Source: Bacteroidota bacterium
GTDB taxonomy: Bacteria > Bacteroidota > Bacteroidia > NORP154
Assembly (NCBI GenBank): GCA_002401055.1
Contig: NVRZ01000138.1
Location: 1-7,846, forward strand
Direction: 5' to 3'
Length of the DNA: 7,846 nucleotides
Position 1 is the stretch's first letter. Every line of letters starts with the position of its first letter. Shown piece by piece: positions 1 to 6,200 of the stretch. Under the pieces are notes generated by a model that searched no databases, was not told where the DNA came from, and saw nothing but the letters and a program-made list of their open reading frames with translations. Made by a program: the position numbers and the translations under genes.

Positions 1-445
1 CGGGCGCAATACTAACTCCAACTGTTCGATTTGGTCTAATATTAATTTGTTTCTTAATGACGTCAGCCCCTCTAAAATCATCGGGAATTCCATTCATTGA
101 TCTTGTAATGGAGCCAAGGTCGATGTTCCAACCAAGACCTACCCAGCTAGCTTCTTGATCCATTTTAATACCGGCATTGTAAGACAGATTTATTGGAAAT
201 GACCCAACCTCCATTAAGGGAATAGAATAGGAAAAGTCCCCGGTAAAAGGGTCTACTAGATTTCTTGAATTAACAGCAGCGAATGATGAATATTCTGGTT
301 GAGATGGCCCACTTGTTAGCGCAAGGATTTGCTGTGGGTTTATACCGTGAAGTATTAGAACTAAAATGAGCGCCAAAGAAATGGGCTTCTTTAGATATTT
401 TCTTATCAAGAACAACGTGCAATTGGAATGGGGGTATCCTTGCAT
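1..445 (-). CDS. RHS-like secreted protein of Bacteroidota, N-terminal fragment (runs off left edge)
   Basis: I translated the minus strand by hand: an open frame starts at ATG 445-443, the first ATG after an in-frame TGA at 460-458, and stays open for 148 codons to the window edge. Residues about 12-42 form a signal peptide, with basic RKYLKK and then the hydrophobic stretch SLALILVLIL. Next come PEYSSF (50-55), VDPFTGDFSYSIPLMEV (64-80), PINLSYNAGIKMDQEASWVG (84-103), LGWNIDLGSITRSMNGIPDD (104-123) and FRGAD. This order is the well-known N-terminal signature of very large Bacteroidota RHS/SpvB-like surface proteins. They usually exceed 1000 residues and carry RHS repeats and a variable C-terminal toxin-like or unknown domain, none of which is visible here. 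It is probably exported across the inner membrane and displayed or secreted. It has its own promoter (470-497), so it is separate from the 662-2785 unit on the same strand. The family call is firm; the function is inferred only from the family. Confidence 0.85.
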   Translation of the reverse strand, partial: MQGYPHSNCTLFLIRKYLKKPISLALILVLILHGINPQQILALTSGPSQPEYSSFAAVNSRNLVDPFTGDFSYSIPLMEVGSFPINLSYNAGIKMDQEASWVGLGWNIDLGSITRSMNGIPDDFRGADVIKKQINIRPNRTVGVSIAP

Positions 446-469
446 TTGTAGGGGTATTCATTGGGCTAG

Positions 470-497
470 CAAAATTAGACAAATAATGGTCAAACAA
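470..497 (-). promoter_or_regulatory. Bacteroidota-type promoter of the RHS-like gene
   Basis: On the minus strand TAATTTTG (477-470) is an exact match to the Bacteroidota -7 consensus TAnnTTTG. A TTG (497-495) lies 17 nt upstream as a -33 element. Transcription would start near 463-466, leaving a leader of about 20 nt before ATG 445. No Shine-Dalgarno sequence is evident, which is normal for this phylum. Confidence 0.6.
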
Positions 498-517
498 GAG
501 TCCGGAAATTCACATTT

Positions 518-656
518 TGCAATTCTGAGCGAAGCGAAGAATCCATAGTTTAGTTAAAGCAAGATTCTTCGCTATGCCTGCCACGATCGCTGAGGTTCCC
601 AGCCGCGTGCGCTAAAGCTTTAGCGGTGGCGCAAGCGCAGACAGGCTCAGATTGCA
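518..656. repeat. Nested inverted-repeat element between two minus-strand genes
   Basis: The outer arms TGCAATTCTGAGC (518-530) and GCTCAGATTGCA (645-656) pair over 12 bp with one bulged base. Inside lie a perfect 11-bp inverted repeat, AGCGAAGAATC (533-543) with GATTCTTCGCT (563-573), a short GCCTG/CAGGC pair (576-580, 642-646), and the 16-bp palindrome CGCTAAAGCTTTAGCG (610-625). The outer and first inner arms resemble the dispersed 'attctgagcgaagcgaagaatc' palindromic repeats common in Bacteroidota intergenic regions. The right arm ends 5 nt from the stop codon of the gene at 662-1078, so the structure may also end or stabilise the three-gene transcript. The inverted repeats are read directly from the sequence; the dispersed-repeat identity is from memory. 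Confidence 0.65.
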
Positions 657-661
657 TATGT

Positions 662-1078
662 CTATTTAATCAGGGTAAACCTACCCTCTGTGGATTTCAC
701 TTCGAGGGTCTCTGCACCCCGAACGGTATAGTTGGCAATCCAACTATGCATTCCAGTAACTATTGCTGTTTTGCTAACCTCCTCTAACTCTTCACGCACA
801 ATGTCTAGCTGATAGAATGGAGGCTTTACAAACATGGCCGTGTCCGCACGATACACCAGTGTGCCGGAGCGATCATAGATTTTGAATTCCATTTTAAGCA
901 AATTGCAGTTGCTCTGAATCACAGGACCTTTTTCCTCGTTCCAAACCATAGTGCTCGGCACAGTTAATACGCAAACAGACTCGTGTTTCCTTTTCTTTTT
1001 CTTTCGGGATTGAGCATTGCTATCGCATGACAAGGCCAGTATACAGATAGAAACAAGAGCCAACCGGAGATACATCAT
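662..1078 (-). CDS. Small exported protein with a degenerate gliding-motility C-terminal (CHU_C)-like domain
   Basis: 138 residues. Residues 1-23 form a signal peptide (LRLALVSICILALSCDSNAQ); cleavage after SNA is likely. Cys18 is in a poor lipobox context, so lipoprotein export is possible but weak. A basic run RKKKKRK (25-31) follows. The remainder has no clear full-length match, but its landmarks follow a CHU_C domain: VCVLTVPSTMVWN (35-47), SNC (56-58), MEFKIYDRSGTLVY (63-76; compare FxIYDRWGxLVY), W113 with NYTV (116-119), and a closing GRFTLIK (132-138). The acidic TPNGDGxND motif of that family is absent. CHU_C is normally the tail of a large T9SS-exported protein, so a stand-alone copy behind a signal peptide is unusual. 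The start ATG (1078) overlaps the TGA of the upstream gene as ATGA, indicating translational coupling. The protein is most likely periplasmic or outer-membrane associated. The gene is certain; the domain likeness is inference. Confidence 0.8.
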   Translation of the reverse strand: MMYLRLALVSICILALSCDSNAQSRKKKKRKHESVCVLTVPSTMVWNEEKGPVIQSNCNLLKMEFKIYDRSGTLVYRADTAMFVKPPFYQLDIVREELEEVSKTAIVTGMHSWIANYTVRGAETLEVKSTEGRFTLIK

Positions 1079-2076
1079 AGCTTAATCACTTGATTAATTT
1101 GCGCAATATTAAATCCTGCCTTTAGGACTTCTTTTGCCTGATCACTTTCTAGGTTAATCAGCGGATTTGTATGATTGAAGTGTATGAAATAAATCTTGGC
1201 CTTATCCTCTTTTGACAGACCCTTAAACAGCTCCATGCTCTCAATAATGAAAGGGTGGGGGATTTCAGAAATATCTCTCCCCTTTATTTCATCCCCGTCA
1301 TAAAATGTACCGTCAATAATTGCGTAGTCAGCAGCCTGAACTTCCGCTACAATGCTTTTCGACCATTTACTCCACTTGTCTATGTCCGGAATATACAGCA
1401 GTGTCTTAAGGGGTCCTTTGATTTTAAAACCAACAGTTTCAGAGAACTCATCACGGTGGGGAACAAGAAATGGTGTTACACGCAGCTTGGGCGAAAGTTG
1501 TAAGTCTGTTGCATCAGAAAGATCCGCCAGAACAATATTCTCCTTGCTCACGAGCTGATTCCATGGGCCATTGGTTTCCAGGAAGGATTTCATTCGTGGC
1601 ATCGCATGAACATAAACCTTGTTGGCGTTCAATGCCTCTTTGCCCAGGTACATCAACCCAGTATAATGACCAATGTGCGCGTGGGTAAGAAAAATTCCAG
1701 TGTATTTTTCATATGCTTCAAATGGTGCATGATTTCTCAATGCTCTCAATTGAGATGGATAATCGGGTGTTGCATCAATTAACCATATTTGCGCGTTCGT
1801 GGGATCTATTAGCCCCAATGATGCTACCTTCCTGTCATTTCGCGGATTCACGAAAAGCCCTTCACAACATTTCTTTTCACATCCTATTTGTGGTGAGCCG
1901 GCGTCCTGTATTGTGCCTAACACTACAACAAATGGCGAATCTTGTGCAATACAAGAAGCACAAATAAGAAACGTCATTGCGAGTCCACACTGTATAAGCA
2001 AGATTGCTTCACGTACCCTGTATGTTCGCAATGATGGTTTGAGAATTAAATGCGTGTAGCAACTATACTTTTGCAT
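1075..2076 (-). CDS. PqqB-like metallo-beta-lactamase-fold hydrolase with signal peptide
   Basis: 333 residues from ATG 2076. That start overlaps the upstream ceramidase gene by 14 nt; the earlier in-frame ATG at 2142 would overlap it by 80 nt and begin inside its last helix. The mature part begins near QDSPFVVVLGTIQDAG, followed by a Cys cluster CEKKCC (66-71), LIDATPDYPSQL, THAHIGHYTGLMYLG (131-145), VPHRDE (His207), LLYIPDID (Asp231), IIDGTF (Asp255) and FIHFNHTNP (His299, His302). This is the layout of PqqB-type metallo-beta-lactamase proteins. The likely metal ligands are His132, His134, His137, His207, Asp255 and His299 or His302. The usual Asp of HxHxDH is Gly136. No other pqq gene is nearby and the protein appears exported, so a PQQ biosynthesis role is doubtful; it is better described as a PqqB-like hydrolase of unknown substrate. 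Residues 14-35 are encoded by a palindromic repeat (1972-2036), so the true start is less certain; TTG 2031 and ATG 1977 are alternatives. Confidence 0.85.
   Translation of the reverse strand: MQKYSCYTHLILKPSLRTYRVREAILLIQCGLAMTFLICASCIAQDSPFVVVLGTIQDAGSPQIGCEKKCCEGLFVNPRNDRKVASLGLIDPTNAQIWLIDATPDYPSQLRALRNHAPFEAYEKYTGIFLTHAHIGHYTGLMYLGKEALNANKVYVHAMPRMKSFLETNGPWNQLVSKENIVLADLSDATDLQLSPKLRVTPFLVPHRDEFSETVGFKIKGPLKTLLYIPDIDKWSKWSKSIVAEVQAADYAIIDGTFYDGDEIKGRDISEIPHPFIIESMELFKGLSKEDKAKIYFIHFNHTNPLINLESDQAKEVLKAGFNIAQINQVIKL
1972..2036. repeat. Small palindromic repeat inside the N-terminal coding region of the PqqB-like gene
   Basis: The ends are inverted: TCATTGCGA (1974-1982) pairs perfectly with TCGCAATGA (2026-2034), and the pairing extends by a G.T wobble and a C-G pair to 1972 and 2036. 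At the centre AAGCAA (1996-2001) pairs with TTGCTT (2004-2009). The form resembles the widespread 'tcattgcgag...agattgctt...ctcgcaatga' bacterial intergenic repeats. AAGCAAGATT is also present in the element at 518-656 (558-567), suggesting related families. The repeat is normally intergenic; here it is translated in frame. Confidence 0.6.
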
Positions 2077-2785
2077 CTTCCGAACGATAATACATATATA
2101 TGAAGAATCCCGACAGCGCAGAAAGACAATGCCAGACCGCATGTAGCTGGAATAAACTATCTGGAACGCAAACGATATGTTTAATATCCAATATCCACAG
2201 TCCGAAGGCTACAGCAAAGCATGCAATGGCCCAGTATAAATAACCAGTTCTAATTTCAGTTTTTAGTTTTACCTGAGAATAATACACCGAAAACAATAGT
2301 AAGAACAGAAACGATCCAAATAGGTACCGCCGTGCTTCTGGGATGGTGACCAGCAGAACACCCAGAAGAATATTTATGGCAAAGTAGGAGGCGTACACCT
2401 TTGTCGGGCCAAGCTTTCGTAGCCTGTCCAGATTATAGATGATAAAGAAGGTCACGGAAAAGTACATGCCCATCACATCAAACCACTGAGACATAAAGGT
2501 AAGGGAGGCATGGTAATAAAAACTTCCTACTCCAGTAAGGAAAGATGCCAGAGCAAATAGCCAGGAGTAAGAAGGGTTTTGTGCTAGATTATTCCTCGTC
2601 TCTGGCTTTTGATAGTAAACCATCCAAATTATAACAATTGAGACAAAAATGAAGGCTAGATTGGACCATGTATCTGCAGGTTGCCTTATCCATTCGCCAT
2701 AGCGTACAGCCTCACAAAAACAATTGTCAGGCAAGCAGTTGGCCGGCGTCATTCCAAAATAGGGGTCTATTTTTCGCAAATCCAT
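2063..2785 (-). CDS. Ceramidase family (CREST superfamily) integral membrane hydrolase
   Basis: 240 residues, seven predicted membrane helices (about 41-58, 73-91, 98-118, 130-148, 153-170, 182-199, 212-233). CREST-type motifs appear in order: NCFCEAVRYGEWIRQPADTW (21-40) with the following SNL, the region that corresponds to the Ca-binding N-terminus of alkaline ceramidases; SFYYHAS (Ser88, His92); QWFDVMG (Asp103); WILD (Asp200); and the paired histidines of LHAVWH (His215, His219). In alkaline ceramidases the three histidines bind zinc and Ser/Asp assist amide hydrolysis. Expected reaction: hydrolysis of the N-acyl amide of ceramide-like lipids in the inner membrane. In Bacteroidota the substrate could be a bacterial ceramide or an N-acyl capnine (sulfonolipid); that choice is inference. 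It is the first gene of the three-gene unit, and its TAG overlaps the next gene by 14 nt. Start ATG 2785 has no clear Shine-Dalgarno sequence. Confidence 0.85.
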   Translation of the reverse strand: MDLRKIDPYFGMTPANCLPDNCFCEAVRYGEWIRQPADTWSNLAFIFVSIVIIWMVYYQKPETRNNLAQNPSYSWLFALASFLTGVGSFYYHASLTFMSQWFDVMGMYFSVTFFIIYNLDRLRKLGPTKVYASYFAINILLGVLLVTIPEARRYLFGSFLFLLLFSVYYSQVKLKTEIRTGYLYWAIACFAVAFGLWILDIKHIVCVPDSLFQLHAVWHCLSALSGFFIYMYYRSEDAKV

Positions 2786-2810
2786 GGATTATTCATTATA
2801 GGAAGCTTTA

Positions 2811-2838
2811 AACGTACTTATAATTTTTAACGTACCTA
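2811..2838. repeat. Imperfect direct repeat upstream of the ceramidase gene
   Basis: AACGTACTTA (2811-2820) and AACGTACCTA (2829-2838) match at 9 of 10 positions, start to start 18 bp apart. Each contains the palindrome GTAC. They lie 26-53 bp upstream of the ceramidase start codon, where an operator could be. Short AT-rich repeats can arise by chance. Confidence 0.35.
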
Positions 2839-2919
2839 CATCACGGCTTACGCACGCTAGTCTTGCTTCAAAAGCAAATAAAATATGGCTTTTATCAAAA
2901 GTTTATCGGTTATTATCTA

Positions 2920-3020
2920 TTATTCGTCTAAAATTGAAACAATGAACTAACAGTTCTTTCTGTAAAGTGTTGAAAACTAATAACCTGCAGTAGATAGGTG
3001 TAATTCAAAATATAATTTGG
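2920..3020 (+). promoter_or_regulatory. Conserved promoter-like module, copy A, upstream of the giant T9SS gene
   Basis: Four blocks match the gap downstream of the giant gene (7647-7747) with no gaps in alignment: TTATTCGTCTAAAA (2920-2933), TAACAG (2948-2953), TAAAGTGTTGA (2963-2973) and AAATATAATTT (3008-3018). The first 60 bp align at 43 of 60 positions; about 34 bp between blocks three and four are not conserved. The last block runs into TAATTTGG (3013-3020), one mismatch from the Bacteroidota -7 box. If used, the leader to ATG 3263 would be about 235 nt. Confidence 0.5.
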
Positions 3021-3262
3021 CATATCTTCTGTTGTTGAGCATATAAAGTTCTGTAATTTCTACAATCATCAGGTTTAATTTGATTTCTGAAATTAAGCTA
3101 TTCATAAAAATTCAGACAAAACCTTTAAATGCTCGTAGAAATTCTTAGGTATGGAGTGTAACCCCTAACTAACTTAGCCGTATCTATATTGAAGGTAAGT
3201 AGCAAATTATGTTGCTCACTTTTAGACAGTTTATAAGTAGGGCTTAGGAAATTGGAGATGCT

Positions 3263-6200
3263 ATGGGGAATGGAGAGAGAGAATTCAAGAGAACGTTGGA
3301 AAGGAGATGGCTGATTGTATTGCTTACAGCTGTATCGCTGAATTCTTCCATTGCACAAACTACCTACTATTCAAGGGGAAGCGGAGACTGGGACGTTGCA
3401 GCAACCTGGTCAACTGACAGTTGTGGAGGCGCCACTGCTGCGGCTTCACCAAGCGCTACGGATGATGCAATAGTATGTAGTGGGCACACGGTTACCTTGT
3501 CCAATGCAGGCGGCACGCAAACTATTCGAAATGTAACCATTCAAAAAACCTCCACCTTAAATCTGAACAATCAGGATATTAATGTGACTGGAAATTATTC
3601 AAATAGCGGTAATCATGCGGGCAACACACCGGGAGATATTTTCTTGAAGGGCACAACGGGATCTGAAACCATTGACGGTACAGGTACAATATCTAATCTT
3701 GGACTTTTTCGTATTGAGGGCAGTGATAAGACGATTCTTTCTACGGCGGATCTTGTCAAAACAGACGGAACGGTCGAAATAGAAGGTGGCAGAACCCTGA
3801 CAAATAATGGAATTTTTACTGCAGAAAATATTGAGGGAAGCGATGCAACTTCATTCTGGGTAAATGGAGTAAACGCCACACTGAATATCAAATACATATT
3901 ATTATCGGCTGGTTCGCTGACTGCCTCCGCCTCTGGAAATACAATAAATTTCTTCGGACCAGATTTTCAGACTGTTACAATTGCTTCTGGTGGTTATTAT
4001 AATCTCACCATTTCAGGGGCAGGTAATAAAGATATTGTCGCCAGCACCATAGTGGCTGGGGATCTCACCATTAATAACTTGCTTGATTGCGATGGATACG
4101 ATCTTAATATAGGAGGCGATTGGATCAACAATGGTGAGTTCGTTCAAAATATGGCAAAAGTTGTTTTTGATGGTGCTGGTGCACAGAGTATTACCAATAC
4201 ATCTATTGAAATATTTTATGATTTAGAAATTGATAAGTCTTCTGGAACTCTAACTTTAAATGACAATGTAACTGCCTCTAATTTGCTTCACATGAAAGCG
4301 GGCCTTATCGATCCAGGATCTAATGTGCTCACACTAGGTACTGACATCACCAATGAGGGTACATTGACCAGAACTGGAGGTACGATTATCGGGCAATTTC
4401 AAAGGTGGATAAATAGTGCAAGCACAGCAACGGCATTCCTCTTTCCTGTTGGAACCAGCTCTGCCTATAACTATGCCCAGGCTACATTTAATAACATTAT
4501 GGGAACGGGCGGAACGATTACAGCTCAGTTTGTCTCGTCTGATCCTGGATCTAATGGCTTAAGTTTAACGGATGGAGGGATAACCATCTACAACAGCTTT
4601 GTAGAAGGCTATTGGGATTTGACAGCGGCAGATGGCATTAGCTCAACTAGTTATGATCTGGATCTTGCCGGGAATGGATTTACATCCTTTTCTATCAATT
4701 CAGCTACGAGGTTATTAACCCGTTCTGGTTCTGGCAATGCATGGACAGCTGATGGAGCACATGACGCCGCCGTTAATCCAGTTGCGAAACGTACTGGGAT
4801 TGGAACTTTATCTGCACAATATTGTTTTGGGGATAGCACAAATTGTACTGGTCCATCGACACTGTCAATGGTTGGAGATAATTCTGTATGTACAAGTGAG
4901 AGTTCTGTTGTATACTCTTATCCAGCTTCTACAACGTCAACATTTACCTGGGCAGTGACTGGAGGAACTATAAATCCGGCTGCTGGAGCAAATGATACAA
5001 GTATAACTGTTGATTGGGGTGGAACTGGGGTGGCCGGTAATGTGAGTGTGGTTGAGAATAATGGCTGCACAAATGGTGCTACAGTTAATTTCTCAGTTAC
5101 GGTGCACACCTTAGCCCCTGCATCGGTTTCCGGTAAAACTGCTATTCCCGAAAACACTACTGGTGAGGCATATTCTGTTACGAACACGACGGGTTATACT
5201 TATACCTGGACGATTACTGGCGGGACACAAGCTAGTGGAGGTTCTACTAATAGTATTACTGTGGACTGGGGCTCCGCAGGTACGGGCACGGTTGCCGTAG
5301 TAGCCGATAGCGGTTCCTGTAGTTCTTCTTCCTCTACAAGCTTGAGTGTAAATAAGTACATAGTTATTGAAAGCATTACAACTGGCGACTGGGACCAGAT
5401 TACCACTTGGGATTGCAATTGCGTCCCCCTCTCCACTGATAATGTGAGCATTATGAACACGCATGTGGTTAGCTTGGTAGCCAATACAACCGTCGATAAC
5501 TTTGTGATAAATGCGGGAGGCAGCTTAAGTGCGGGGATAAAGCAGTTTACGGTTACTGGGAATATAACGATTGACGGAAGCTATGTTGGAACCAACAAGT
5601 CTCTTATAATATCTGGAGCGAATACAGATATAGATGGGGTAGGTACAATCAGTTTGAATTCAAATACCACAATTTCTATCACTTCAGGTTCTAAAACAAT
5701 TTTATCTACCACTTCTCTTAGAATCTTACAGGGTGATTTATCTTATGGTAATAGCAATATTACTATAACAAATAATGGAAGCATTACTGTTGTTGATAAT
5801 ATAATGGGTGGTGATGCAACGATGGTATGGACCAATGCGGCAAACTCCACCTTGAACGTGGGTGCGGCATTACTAGACGACGGCACATTAAATGCTTCAG
5901 CAACAGGCAATACAGTTCGATATATGGGAAATGCCATTCAAACCGTTAAAACGCCAAGTGTTTCAACTTACTACAATCTTACGGCAGATTCATCATTGGC
6001 TAAAACTACGTTGGCTACATTGACGATTAGTAATGACCTTAATGTCTCAAGTAGTGCGATAATTAATTTAGGTGGTCATCTGGATATTGATGGTGACCTG
6101 CTTGTCTCAGGCACGGCTCAGTTGGACGTTACAGGTGCAAATTATGAAATTGTTTTGGCCGGAGACTGGTCTGTTACAAGCTCGAATGCGAATCCATTTG

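Larger units (their letters stand above)
2786..3262. other. Divergent intergenic region of about 480 bp, no gene seen
   Basis: AT-rich gap between the leftward ceramidase operon and the rightward giant gene. It holds a conserved module at 2920-3020 that recurs at 7647-7747, and an imperfect direct repeat near the ceramidase start. I found no exact TAnnTTTG box for the leftward operon. A minus-strand open frame at 3125-3358 overlaps the giant gene's start and has no credible protein features. Confidence 0.6.

Noticed and set aside
270..497. Minus-strand 75-codon open frame
   Set aside because: It is in another frame of the RHS-like coding region, whose own frame carries a signal peptide and family motifs.
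366..548. Plus-strand 60-codon open frame over the left-hand gene's start and promoter
   Set aside because: It overlaps a well-supported RHS-like N-terminus and its promoter and runs into the repeat element; the translation has no recognisable features.
1255..2059. Several overlapping plus-strand open frames of 68-86 codons
   Set aside because: All are antisense to the PqqB-like gene, whose translation has conserved metal-binding motifs.
2077..2142. Upstream ATG at 2142 as start of the PqqB-like gene
   Set aside because: It would add 22 residues encoded by the last helix region of the ceramidase gene (80-nt overlap) and put a long non-signal stretch before the leader.
2861..2880. TTGCTT/AGCAA hairpin as another copy of the palindromic repeat
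   Set aside because: Only the central few bases resemble the repeat at 1972-2036; the TCATTGCGA arms are absent.
3072..3083. TTTAATTTGA as a nearer promoter for the giant gene
   Set aside because: It is only a partial TAnnTTTG match with no -33 partner; such strings are frequent in this AT-rich gap.
3125..3358. Minus-strand 77-codon open frame across the giant gene's start
   Set aside because: It overlaps the signal-peptide coding region of the giant gene, and the translation is unremarkable.
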